Position numbers and translations under genes: made by a program. Positions 11,801-23,742 of a DNA stretch of 64,000 nt are shown piece after piece (within the stretch, counting starts at the first letter, position 1; each line of letters begins with the position of its first letter). Source of the DNA: Porodaedalea pini (lineage: Eukaryota; Basidiomycota; Agaricomycetes; Hymenochaetales; Hymenochaetaceae); contig NBAY01000008.1 of assembly GCA_002794775.1 (NCBI GenBank), positions 310,001-374,000 of the forward strand, given 5' to 3'. Under the pieces are notes generated by a model. The model was not told the origin of the DNA, made no database searches, and worked only from the letters and a program-made list of their open reading frames with translations.

Positions 11801-12903
11801 CCGCAGCTACTGCGAAGTGCAAAAGGACGTGAAACTCTTTGCAGAAAGCACAACAGCTATCGAGGAAACGGGAGGTCGAGGACTGAAGGGCTGTTTTCTC
11901 TGCACCCCAATGCGAAGCGATTCTCGGAAATGAGCAGTGGATTAAGGAGCATGGTGCAACCTTTAGCGCCGCGCAGGAATCTCTACTTCAGCAATGGCAG
12001 TCAGAGAGCAAGAGCGTGATCGCCCTCGCCATGCGGGACGCGTCGTCGGACCAGTATACCGTCGTAGCCATATTTGCCGCAGCCGATCAGCTCCGCCCGG
12101 AAGCGCGTGATGTCGTAAAAGCACTGCAGGAGCAAGGACTCGGGACCTGGATGATATCCGGCGATAATCCGACGACAGCGAAGGCTGTGGCGAAGACGGT
12201 CGGCATTCCGGAGACGAACGTTATCGCGGGTGTGCTTCCCCACCAGAAGGCAGAGAAGATCGATTGGCTTCAGCAGGTCGGCATGAAACGGGATATGGGA
12301 AGATGGAAGCGGATTCTGGGCGTGAAACGCCTGAATGAGCGATGTGTTGTAGCGATGGTCGGGGATGGAATCAACGACGCACCGGTACTTACTCATTCTC
12401 ACTTGTGAAAAGCTGAACTTGACTAACTGTTTAACTAGGCTTTGGCTGCTGCAGATGTGGGTATCGCTGTTGGTTCCGGCAGTGACGTGGCCATCTCGAG
12501 CGCTTCCTTCATTCTAATCAAGTCGAACCTTCGGAGTCTTCTGACGCTGACGGACCTTTCGCGCACGGTCTTCAGACGCGTAAAATTCAACTTTGTAAGT
12601 CCTTGTCCAGGGTCGTTAGGATTGAATCTGGCTTATCTGATCACTACTTTGAAGCTCTGGGCCGTCATGTACAATCTCGCCGCGCTGCCTATCGCCGCGG
12701 GAGTGATATATCCAGCTGGGCACGCTAGACTGGATCCTGTCTGGGCATCTTTGGCCATGGCTTTGTCGTGCGTCATATCTAAATTCAACTTCTTGATTTC
12801 TCGCTGATATGAAGCATCTTTCTTCTGTAGGTCCGTCACTGTAGTTCTGAGTTCACTTATGCTTCGACTATATCGGGAGCCAAAGGTTAGCTCACCGAGC
12901 TAG
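8875..12903 (+). CDS. Copper-transporting P1B-type ATPase (Ccc2/CtaA-like)
   Basis: A heavy-metal P-type ATPase of roughly 1,000 residues that would move Cu(I) into the secretory pathway. Four N-terminal HMA metal-binding domains are seen: HCSSC (split by the first intron, 8925-8985), [20 protein letters not shown] and a fourth GMFCHHC formed across an intron near 9989-10037. Then come the membrane helices, TGES in the actuator domain (near 11060), the ion-binding CPC in [13 protein letters not shown], the phosphorylation motif [14 protein letters not shown] in the nucleotide domain, [20 protein letters not shown] and a last helix pair. An intron near 12780-12830 leads to a final exon ending at TAG 12901-12903. 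The frame is broken twice, by a missing base at about 11760 and an extra base in the T4 run 11894-11897; HPLA lies between and is in frame only in the shifted register. Confidence 0.88.
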
Positions 12904-13832
12904 ACGGACACGTACGTTACCTTCCGAGATTGCAGATATCACTAGCTTGTCTTGTGATTCTCAGCGCCTAATGTCCATGTCACGGGCCGTAGTTATTCTT
13001 GACCATGTTGTATTGGAGTAGCTTTTCTATGTTGTTTGTATACATATTTCTGATGGCAGGTGACGCAAGCACCGAACTTTGTGACGGATAAATTTGAACC
13101 GATCTCAGCCGATCCAGTTCGGCAACTTCGGCAGAAAAGCTTACCCTGTAAACGCGTCGATCGGTTTTTGACAGCGCAAATCCCTGCATCTCTCCAACTC
13201 TCAATCGTCACCTTGGAAGTCGCTTGAAGCAGATACCAAAGGTCGCTCTGTTTTCGAAAGCAACTCTCGGAGGGGCTTGCTACACACACATGTAAATGAA
13301 GTGTACTTCCGGTTTCCCTTCTTCAAAGCCGGGAGTTCTGAACTTCTTGCTTATGCAAAAGCTTCCGCAGATGTGATGTTTCTTTCACCCCACACGGCTC
13401 CCCATACTTCCCCCGCTGAGATCATACTACCCCGGACCGTTGGATAGCCACGCCTTCTTCTTTTCAATTCTTTTCATCATCTTTCGGTCAGTTGACCGCC
13501 ATCACTGGACGTTTACGGGAACGCATATTCGCACCGACAGAATAACATGCACACACCGAGCGCTCGCTCTGATACCGGAAGCCGTCCATGCAAATTTGCA
13601 TTAGGGATCACGAAATGGAGAGTTGAGCCGGCCAGGTCAGGAGAACGGTGCTTCGAGTTTCTTATAAATAGCGACATTATCGTGAACACATTGAATGGGA
13701 CAGACCTTGCTCTTTGCATTCACTCCAACGGTGTTTGCTCTGAACTCATCGCTGGCACTTCGTTCCTTTCTTTCCCGTTCTACTAGGGCTCGTACACCTG
13801 TCGCCGCGACTTGTCTACAGTGATAGACAGCC
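12904..13832. other. Intergenic region upstream of the sugar transporter
   Basis: About 930 bp between the ATPase stop and the transporter start. No open frame with family motifs, no repeat and no RNA gene is recognised. CT-rich stretches near 13450-13490 are typical of fungal promoters. Confidence 0.5.
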
Positions 13833-16041
13833 ATGAAGTCAGCTGATCCGCTGCCCACGCCTACGAACCGGAAGGCTGTCCTCCTCGCCATCTTCATTGC
13901 ATTCGGTGACTAGCCCTCTAAGCCTCATTCGTGACGAAATGCTCATTCGGATGCTACATAGGAGGATTCCTTTTCGGTTATGATATCGGTGTGATTTCAG
14001 TAGGTTTCATCTTACCACTGTCTTGAGAAACTACAATTAACAACTACCTCAGGGATGTCTCATTATGCCCGACTTTATACGGCGCTTTGGAACGTCTGAC
14101 GGCCAAGGCGGTTTCGTCCTGTCGAGTGCGCGCCAGTCAATCATTACATCCCTTCTATCAGCAGGGTAATCGTCTTATCCTGCATCTCATACCCCAAGGA
14201 GTTGACGCGCATACTGTAGGACATTTGTTGGGGCGCTTGCCCAGGCATTCACTTCTGATCGCTTTGGCCGGAGGGGGTCGATCCTGATCTGGTCAGGGAT
14301 TTTCACCATCGGTGTCGCCGTGCAAACGGGCACGACTTTCTCGATTGTACAAATCACTATCGGGCGGTTCATTGCTGGCCTAGGAGTAGGTGCCTTATCC
14401 GGTGCGTTGTCCCTCATTCCTTTATTCGCGAGCCGTGTCTGATACATGATATAGCCATCGTACCCTTATACAATGGAGAGACAGCTCCGAAGAAAATTCG
14501 TGGTGCGATGCTTGTATTATACCAGTTGCAGATCATTATGGGGTATGTCTAGTCTGTTCATTTTCTAATTCAAAAATCTAAAAGCCAGCATGATCTCCAG
14601 TATTTTTATCAGCTACATCATTGACCTCGGGACTCATTCGATCGACAATTCGGCCTCTTGGCGAATTCCCGTCGGACTACAGCTGCTCTGGGGCCTCATC
14701 CTGCTTTCGGGCATCTTCTTCCTCCCAGAGTCGCCGCGCCACCTTCTTGGTCTTGGACGCACGAACGAGGCACGTAAGGTTGTCGCAGAGTTGAACTCCG
14801 TAGGCGAGGATGACCCACTCGTGCTGGACCTCATTGAGGAGCTCGAAATCGGCATTCGCGCGGAGAATGAAGGCGGCAAGGCAACGTGGATAGAGTGTTT
14901 CTCGCCGAGAAACCAGCTGTGGAAGCGTACGATCAACGGCATGATGCTTCAGTTCATCCAACAGCTGAATGGCCAAAATTTCTACTGTACGTGTGCATTT
15001 ACGAAGGCTGAGGAATGTTTTGTGATGTTTCGAATGTTCAGACTACTACGGCGATACCTTCTTCAAGAGCGCAGGAACTTCGTGAGTTGTACTTTCATCC
15101 TGGACGCGCCAGTTCATCTGACCTAGTTGTTCTCCGTAAACAGACTGTCGCCCTATGTCATCCAGGTGATTCTCGGTGCCGTTTCTGTTATGGGTACTTT
15201 CCCTGCGCTCTATCTCATCGAGTCGTGGGGACGCAGAAGAGTAAGTAACTGTTTTTGAACCTCGATGACATTCTAAGCGTTTATTTTCCCTCAGTCTCTC
15301 CTTACAGGAGCTGTTATGGAAGCAGTTTGCTCGTTGATTGTGCGTTGACCTCCCCACTTTACTCAATTCGCATGCTAATTTTGGGAAATAGGCGGGAGTC
15401 GCTGGAGCGACGATGCTGCCTCCTCCGGGTACGGATGTATCGACCATCACACTCACGGCGCGTAACAAGCGCGGCGGAGACCTCCTCATCGCATTTGCCG
15501 TGATGCACGTCTTTAGCTACAGCATCTTCTGGGGCCCGACGCCGTGGGTGTACCTCGGCGAGTCCTTCCCGCTGCGCGTTCGTGCCAAATGTATTGCTTT
15601 GGGAAGCGCGACAAGTGAGTTGAATCTCTACCTGACTAGATCTGTTTGACGTTATGCTGACTCGCATGTACGAAGACTGGATCTGGAACTTCCTGCTCTC
15701 TTTCTTCGCACCGCGAATCGCTAATGAGTAAGCCTGCCGGTCTTCTAGCTAACCCAGTTGCTTTCTGACTTTCTACATTTTCGCTTACGCGCAGCATTGG
15801 CCCCTGGATCCTCCTGATCTTCTTCGGCATGCTCGTCTTCGGTTTCTTTTATGTCTTATTATTCATCCCTGAGGTGAAAGGTCTGAGTCTCGAGGAGGTC
15901 GACGAGCTGTACCGCGCGCGCGTTAAGCCGTGGAAGTCGTCCGGCTGGAGGCCAGTTGACAAGCATGTCGCCCACCACGACGACAAGCGCGAGAGTGTCA
16001 GCGACGAGATCCGTGAGGAGAAGGGAAAGCAGATGGATTAA
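13833..16041 (+). CDS. MFS sugar (hexose-type) transporter
   Basis: A twelve-helix major-facilitator sugar porter of the plasma membrane. The start ATG 13833-13835 begins a short hydrophilic leader, then AVLLAIFIAFGGFLFGYDIG across the first intron. Family signatures follow: SDRFGRRGSI after helix 2, GRFIAGLGVGALS, VPLYNGETAPKKIRG, PESPRHLLGLGR before the central loop, QQLNGQNFYYYYGDTFF (a motif of the fungal hexose transporters), WGRRRS and FGMLVFGFFYVLLFIPE-KGLSLEEVDELY at the end. The cytosolic tail is hydrophilic and ends KGKQMD. About ten short introns interrupt the gene; I checked the phases of the first five and they join cleanly. Substrate specificity cannot be told; hexose is the most likely class. 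Confidence 0.9.
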
Positions 16042-16469
16042 TCTTATCATTAATTCCCTCTTGCTCTTTGGTGAAACAAGTATGTGGTAACGATATAATG
16101 AGTGGATGCCATTATGTGCGCTTTCTCAAATCACCTCTCCTTCTGTACTTTTACTTTCCAATTAAATATGCTTCTGTCATTTCAAGTGTCGGTTTGAGTT
16201 GCACAACATAGTATTGGTCATAAGGCAGAACGGACTATATATGCGAGTGATATGAACTGCTGGGCTTTCCTGGGTTTGTGACTATAACTGCATCCCTACG
16301 TAGAGAGGGCTTTAAGAGCAGTACTTCTTGAGTGTAATACTTATTAGATTTTCACAACCGAGTATATGCGCCGTATTCAAATCTCTATTACGCACAGGAA
16401 GCGTATACAGACGAAACTCTGAGCCCAATTTTTTTTTCTTTTCATAATACTTTTCCTTATCTGACATGT
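16042..16469. other. Convergent intergenic region, 3' ends of two genes
   Basis: About 430 bp between two stop codons. It holds the 3' untranslated regions of the transporter and of the minus-strand secreted protein, with AT-rich stretches and a T-run near 16428-16437. Nothing else is seen. Confidence 0.5.
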
Positions 16470-19400
16470 TCACGCTTGAACGAAGGTCACCGATGCTGAG
16501 TCCGATCGAAAGGGAATAATCCAGGCCCCAGCATCTTCTTGCAAGCCTGTCGAAGGCTGCATACCTACAACATTAGACGTCGTCTGCGTGACAACAACGC
16601 GGGCTTGCGACGCAGCAGCAGCATCCTTAACTCCGCTTGGCGAAGGCAAGATGGTCAGTGTAACAGAGTTACTCTCGGGATCGAACGTAAACGAGTCAAA
16701 TGCCCCCGCATCAAGCGTGAATAGCGTTCCGAGCGGTGCGACAAATACACGCCTTCGCACGGAGTCGCGCACCTGAACCTCCACGTTCGTCTCGGACTGC
16801 GCAGTTATGGTCCCGCCGAATGCCTGCCAGCCGAATGTCGGGTGCTGCACGAGGTATGCGCCGGAGTTGAGCGCATGTCCGACGAAGTTTGGTCCGTAAT
16901 CGCCCGAGTAGGCGTCCCACTTGAGTGTGTCCGGGAAGGAATGGAAAGATGCGGATGCAAACCCGCCTTCATCGATGTTTGTCATAGGACCGGATAGACC
17001 ACCGAAAGCGACACGCAGGAGGTAGATATCACCGGGGTCGGACTCGAACTGAGTCATCAAAGGAAGAGCATTAAGCCCGCTGCCGTAGTGATGAATTTGT
17101 CTTTCAATACGCATGAGTTTGCCTCCGTAAATGTTATCCCTATAGAGTGTCGACATTCAGTCTTTTCTCGAGATCTTCCGGTACTCACCAGTATCTTCGC
17201 GCATTTCCGTTATATCCCCAGTGAGGAACTGTAGGTTGATACGAAAGAATGGAGTTGATGGCGTTCGTTGCTGTCGTGGTGTCATTGAAGTACTTGCTCC
17301 ACGCATACACGCCCTCTTGGGCTGTCGAGTCCCAAGCCATCTCAGAGGCGAATCTAGCATAGATCTGATGATTTGGTAATTAAGGACACATGCAGTCAAT
17401 TGGAGCTTACGGAAAGCGAGTGGACGCCCACACGGTCTGCCGCGCCTTCATCCTACTTTCCATAGCAGTTGCGTTCGCGGTAAGCCCCTCTCTCTTCAGA
17501 TCATCCAGTAGGTATAGGAAGACAGTCTCGTCCATAAGTCCGTCATTTGCATAACCCACATTCCCATCCGTCATCTTCATGACGGTCTGGAAGGCTTGGT
17601 TTATGAACCAGTCCCACGTCTGCGCCACGTGAATGTTCTCGTAGTTACGAGCTACACGATACAAAGCCCAGTACGCTGCACACACATGAACATAGTCGTA
17701 TGCACGGTCAGTGGCGAAGGAGTCGGCTTGGTTCCAAGACCACCAGTTAGTCCAGTCGATTGACGAAGGATAGTCATATTCGGGGACCAGATCTGGTTGG
17801 TAGAAGAAGACAGACTAGTAAATGGTAGAGTCTCAGTTAGATGCGCAAGGAGTCTGACATTTTCATCGATGTACCTTCTTGACGCTGTACGCTCCCGACC
17901 CTATGATCCGTAATTACTTTATTCATCCTTAAGCGTAATAAGTTAAGTATCCTCACCGGTTGAATTCTGCACCGAACCCCAAAGCGTCGAGTTCACGAAG
18001 GTCTCGACCTTAGCCACTTCCGAGTTCGCTGGTTGTACGTACTGTTTCATGGCAGTAGCGAGCCACGACCCAGCACCAGCCTCGTCGCTAAGGCCAGGAA
18101 TCCAAGCTCGCGGATCATTCAGAACCACAGCGTTGACCTCCCTATCATAGCTTATCACAGATGGGGAACGGCGGAACGGATCTGAAGGGTCGTCGATCCA
18201 CTGACCCGTCGTGAGGAAATCACCGAGATCGCTCATAACCTGTACAGCTGCCTTAGTGACATAGTAATGCACTGTCTGCATGGTTCCGTCGGCGAACGTG
18301 ACAGTCAGACGCGAGCGGCCCCAAGCGCTCGGTTTGATGTTGTAACCGACCCAGCTGGAGTTCAACGAGTCGGTGTTCGATGCCAATGAAAGTGCGCCAA
18401 CAGGACTGACAGATAAGGATTGCACTTCTGACGCGTAGTTGATGAAGAGTTTGCCGATCTGGTCCTGCGGCAACACATAGCCCGGGATACCAACAGCTAA
18501 AGGCCTTCCCAAAGACATTAACGTGTCTTCGATCTCCCGAATGGACGGGGCAAGATCAAATTGGAGACCATACGTTCGCGTCTCTCCTGGTTGTAGAGTT
18601 GCGGACGTCGCATTGTTCCAAGGCACGACAGCGCTCCATTCGTTCTCTGCGTACGCGAGGGTGTGAAACTGCCACTCGTAGAGACCTTCGAAGGTCTGGG
18701 ACTGGTAAAAAGGGTCTGCAGACGTATCCTCCTGGAGGAATCGCCACCCTTCCATTGGAGATTTTCCAACAGGCGTGATTACTAATGGAGGCAGCGTTCC
18801 AAGCAAGGGAGTCACCTGCACGTAGCCTGCATCGAGTCCTATGTATGGGTCAAAGAAGCTGCAATTATTATTCGTGTCTTCTGTCGTCCTATCTGTGAAT
18901 ATCTAATAAACATATATTAAGATGCACAGCTTCTGCGTATAAAAGATGCTCACATTATTGAACTCCAGTGGCGCACCGAGAGAACCTATTTCAACCGCGC
19001 TTGACTGAGTGTTCGAAACTTCGAAGAGGAGTTGCAGATGGCTATCGTCGAGAGTCCACCGACGAGTAATGTTAAGTAAGGAACCAGCAGGAAGAGTTGG
19101 TGAGAGATCTGCTGCGGCAAGTGTGCTACCGGATGCTGGAAGTGCAGTGACCTTTTCCCTCGTTTGCGAAGAATCCCCGCTGATCCACTGTGAGTTTGAT
19201 GATCCGACGATGCGTGCGCGGAAAGTGACATCTCCTAGATGATATTGTCCATCGGAGTCACGCTTACTCATGACATCGTATGGTATGAAATCGAATGAGT
19301 TTGACAAGCCACCCGGTGGTCGGATTGAGTAGGCTGTCTGCGAATCATTAACGATAGTGAATGAGAACGAAGGCGTCTCGAAGATCGTGAAGCCATCGCG

Positions 19401-19490
19401 TAGGCCAAGCGTATGGTTAGCAGAGTATACACCTATATAGAGCTCGAAGAGGCTGAAGCTAGCGAAGAGCAACCGACCAGTGCACTTCAT
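16470..19490 (-). CDS. Large secreted six-hairpin-glycosidase-like protein (DUF5695-like)
   Basis: A secreted protein of about 900 residues. The start at 19488-19490 gives a signal peptide of about 24 residues with a LLFASFSLFELYIGVY core. The N-terminal part is a beta-rich domain (GLRDGFTIFETPSFSFTIV, SLGAPLEFNN) and the C-terminal part is alpha-helical with repeated aromatic and acidic motifs such as DRAYDYVHVCAAYWALYRVA, DGLMDETVFLYLLDDL and EMAWDSTAQEGVYAWSKYF. These suit an (alpha/alpha)6 six-hairpin fold, followed by a C-terminal beta domain. I recognise the layout as that of the DUF5695 family in fungi and bacteria, with carbohydrate as a probable substrate, but no activity is proven and the catalytic acids are not known to me. 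Several short introns. N-glycosylation-type NxS/T sites are frequent. Confidence 0.6.
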
Positions 19491-19836
19491 TCCGGCTATG
19501 GATATGGTCGATTATACCCTCGGAGAGCTGATGCATGAGCTTTATATGTTTTGACGGGAAGCAAGATGAGAAGTACGACGGGCCGCCTTAAGTCTACCGA
19601 GAAAGATCATTTGACTGCTGAAATGCTGGCGTTAACTCTTCCAAGAGGGAGCATGAGGATTTCGTGCTTCCTTGAGTTTTTATAGCGACAGACTCCGTTG
19701 AATTGGCGGTTACTGTTCGAGTGCGCTGCCGGACCCGCGTCGATCAAGCTGCACGTGGATCTCGATCCTCCGTGAGCCGGCTCAGACACGAACTTTCTTG
19801 AGGCCACGACTATCCCCTTCCGTCCCTCTCACCGCT
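19491..19836. promoter_or_regulatory. Divergent promoter region between the secreted protein and Vip1 genes
   Basis: A 346-bp gap between two divergent start codons (19490 and 19837), so both promoters must lie here. No TATA element stands out, and no operator-like repeat is recognised. Confidence 0.4.
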
Positions 19837-22800
19837 ATGGATTACGCCACGGAGCGTCAGACCCGGATTATGTCTGTGCTCACTGGTGCTCATGAACATA
19901 CTAGATCTCCACGGTCGAGTTCCGCCTTTACGAACAGATCTCTTTCACCTTCTCCGTCGGGTTCAGACTCTAATATTTCTGTCGTCGCTACACCAATCAC
20001 CAATCCAATAATACTGGGTGTCTGTGCGATGGATGTGAAAGCTCGCTCAAAGGCCATGCGCGAAATTCTTACTCGTATTGTGGAGAGGACTCGTGGAACG
20101 ATAGAGGTCAAATTATTTGGCGACAAAGTCATTCTAGATGAAGGTGCGTCATGCCCTAGGTCCCGATTCATTTTCTTTAACGAGATGTATTATACCAAGA
20201 CGTAAAAAACTGGCCTCGATGCGATGTTCTTATCTCCTTCTTCTCTACCGACTTCCCTCTGCACAAAGCCGTTCAATACGTCAAGCTCCGTAAACCACTT
20301 TGTATCAATAATCTGCCCATGCAAGCCTTATTGTGGGACCGTAGGCTCGTCGGTGCTGTTCTAGACCACCTTCAAGTCCCTATGCCGGAAAGATTGGAGG
20401 TTTCTCGTGATGGTGGTCCAAAGGTAGACGAGGAGTTGCAGGCCATCATGCAGGAGAAATTAGGTCTAAAGCTTGGTGGACTGGTCGTATGCCCGGAAGT
20501 CCATCTCAGGGAAGACGGTAACGCTATCATCGTCGATAACAAAGTTATGGAAAAGCCTTTTGTGGAGAAGCCCGTCAGTGGAGAGGATCACAACGTTTAC
20601 ATTTATTTCCGTGATGGTGGAGGACGTCGACTATTCCGAAAGGTGAGTATATGCGCCACTTTTCGATGTTTGTGGAGAATTCAGGTTATCGTCGCCCATT
20701 AGGTCGGTAACAAATCGAGTGAATTAGACCCAAATCTAAACCATCCTCGCACGGACGGATCCTATATCTATGAGCAATTCATTGACGTGGACAACTCAGA
20801 GGATATCAAAGTATATACAGTAGGACCTGAGTATACTCACGCAGAGACGCGCAAGTCCCCTGTTGTCGATGGCGTAGTTCGGCGAAACACAGATGGCAAA
20901 GAAATTCGCTTTATTACGCACCTCAGCGACGAAGAGAAGTCATGGGCAGCACGCATCTGTGAGGGCTTCGAGCAGAAGGTCTGTGGGTTTGACATGCTAC
21001 GCTGCGACAATGGCACCAAAAGCCAGATCATCGACGTCAACGGTTGGAGCTTCGTCAAGGGCAACGACTCGTATTATGACAAGACTGCGGAGATCCTATC
21101 TGGCATATGTTACCAACAACGCTCCTCGCCTGAACGTATCCTCCAGTCCATCTCCTCGCCTGTCATTCATGGAGAGTCCTCTACATGGTTACTCAAGGCC
21201 AACGTGACAGTCTTCAGACACGCCGACCGTACGCCTAAGCAGAAGCTTAAATTCAACTTCCCCATCGGAGAGAGCTGGACTCAGCCCTTTGTGCGGCTCC
21301 TGAATGGAGAACGCGAGGAGATCATTTTGCGAGAATCGACTCAGCTCAGCTGGATTGCCACGGCTGTCGAGGAGGCGAAGGGGTTGGGCGCTGACGGTGA
21401 AGATCTTGCCAAGTTGACTTTGCTGAACAACGCGCTTTTCAGCAAGATCGACCTCCCAGGTACGAAAGCACAGCTTAAGCCGGTCTACTCGAAGAAGCAG
21501 GCTGGAGAGGTCAGGAAGTTAACGAAGTTAACTCTGGTTTTCAAGTGGGGCGGAGAGGTAAGTGATTGTCCAGGGCTACTTTGTTCAACACAACTAACGG
21601 GATGACAGTTCACGCACGCGGCCCGCTACCAATCACGAGATCTGGGCGAGAATATGAAGAAAGATATCTCTATCATGAACAAGGACGTCCTGAACAATGT
21701 CAAGATCTACACGTCTTCTGAGCGGCGTGTTGCTACATCTGCAGAGATTTTTGCTGCAGCGCTACTTGAAGGGTCGAACAATAGCCTGTCCGCTGCATCG
21801 ACGCCTCCCTCCCGTTCGAGCCGCACGCCTGTCGATAGCTGGGACAAACGGAGCACGCACTCATCCCACTCCGTTGCGAATATAGTGCCGCTTATTGTGC
21901 GCAAGGATCTGCTGGACGATTCAAACGCTGCGAAAGACTTAATGGACGATGTCAAGAAACGGTTGAAGATTCTCCTCCGTCCTGGAGAGCCCGAGAAGAG
22001 GCCAGATCTGACTTGGCCAAAAAGCCTGAAGAAAGAACCCGTTGAGGTTGTCAAAGTTGGTGCTCACTTCATTCGGAGCTTCGAATGTTACTGAAGTGCT
22101 CATCTGGCCGTGTTCGCAGGAGGTTATTGAGCTTCTCAACTCTTTCAGAGGTATAATGAAGAAGAACTTTGAAACTCTGAGCGTTGATAAAATTCAAGAG
22201 CGATGGTGAGCCTAACGCCCTGTTCATGCCTAGGTAAGTGCTGAGTTGCTATCAAAGGTGTTGCGGAGACGAGCCGTGGTTGTTCCGAGAAAGGTGGGAA
22301 AAACTTTTCGAAGACTTTTGCGACGTCAAACAAGAGAAGTTCGATCCATCACGAGTACGTGTTTGTTTATCTGCGGAATTCGAATATAACAAACTCATTA
22401 TCTTTTTTAATCGTAGATTTCCGAGCTTTATGATACCATAAAGTATTGCGCGTTACATCACCGGGTCTTTCTCTTTATGATATTCTCAGAGCATGAGAAG
22501 GGTGAAGACCCGCCTTTCCCAAAGCCGAAATTTCAGGACAGGAAGCTGCATGAACTGTATGGCCGCGCGAAGGCGCTATTCGACCTCGTCGCTCCTCAGG
22601 AGTACGGAATCGAACCTGCTGAAAAGTTAGCATATGCCCGCTTTTCCTGTTATCCTTATACTCACGCTTGATCTCAGGGAGGAGATTGGCGTCCTGACAT
22701 CCCTGCCTTTACTCCGGAATGTCGTCGAGGATCTTGAGGAGGCACGCAACAGCGGAGAGAGTGCCTTACGCCTGTATTTCACGAAGGAAAGCCATATCCA

Positions 22801-23404
22801 TACCCTTGTCAACCTCGTCCTGTACTCTGGCCTGCCGATTGCAAATAGGCGCATACCTGAGCTGGATTACTGCGTATGTTCTTTTCTTTTGACACAGGAG
22901 AAACAATCTGTATCTAATCACTTTTTCAACAGTCCCATATTGTGTATGTTCCACTCTCCGAGACAAATATGCAATAATTGACCCATAGTATGCTAGATTC
23001 GAGCTCTATGAGCGTAACGGTGGTCGAGAGAAGTCCGATAAGGAGTACTCCATCAAACTGTCCTTGAGCGAGGGCGCACACTCGTCCAATGTTCTGGACT
23101 CAGCCTTGGATGCGAGACATTCGTTGAATGTACAACCGCGGAGGTGTGTAGGTTGCCTTATTGCAATGAAAGCCTTGCTAACGACAAATCATTAGAAAAC
23201 TCACGCAGCACCTTCCGTACAGTTTGGTGATTGAAAAGTTATCAAAACACTTCATGAGAAATCTAGATGTACGTCGAAAGAAGTCATGCTCATCTATCAT
23301 TCGCTGAGAGGATTTCTTGTGTATTACAGGAAGAGGACCTAACACCGATTTCGACTATCGACACGCTGAACATGGGGACCGGTAGCAGTCCTGACGGAGT
23401 CTGA
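19837..23404 (+). CDS. VIP1: Inositol hexakisphosphate / diphosphoinositol-pentakisphosphate kinase (Vip1/Asp1, PPIP5K)
   Basis: A dual-domain enzyme making 1-diphosphoinositol polyphosphates (IP7, IP8), which signal phosphate status and affect cell growth. After a Ser-rich leader of about 65 residues comes the ATP-grasp kinase domain: [75 protein letters not shown] and [14 protein letters not shown]. The histidine-acid-phosphatase-like domain begins with [15 protein letters not shown] (RHxxRxP) and includes [24 protein letters not shown] and the late HIHTLVN. A Ser/Thr-rich insertion interrupts the phosphatase domain (around 21780-21880). At least eight short introns. The last residues are [10 protein letters not shown] with TGA at 23402-23404. 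Its size is in the range of S. pombe Asp1. High confidence. Confidence 0.93.
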
Positions 23405-23742
23405 TCGGAAACACTTGGCCTCTGGCCTCTCACGACATAATATTTTTGATGATCTTTGACGACCTCATATATTTTGATTCTTGCATAATCGGGCGATCCA
23501 CATTATCCTCATTAGAGTCGCACTATCTACTTTCCCCACTATTCGAACAGTAGAATTTCATCATACCACAGGATCACAGGATCCAGTCATACACGTTTGT
23601 AAAGTACACATAGTAAATAATCTAGATATTGTATCACCGGTTAGACCACTGATAGATAGCACTGCACAGCTACAAGGATTAGAGGAGGAATAACAAAGCA
23701 CCATAGCGAACCATAGTAAGTAAAATACAGCTGATGCCTAAA
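23405..23742. other. Convergent intergenic region between Vip1 and GCP3
   Basis: About 340 bp between two stop codons, AT-rich, holding the two 3' ends. Nothing else is recognised. Confidence 0.5.
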
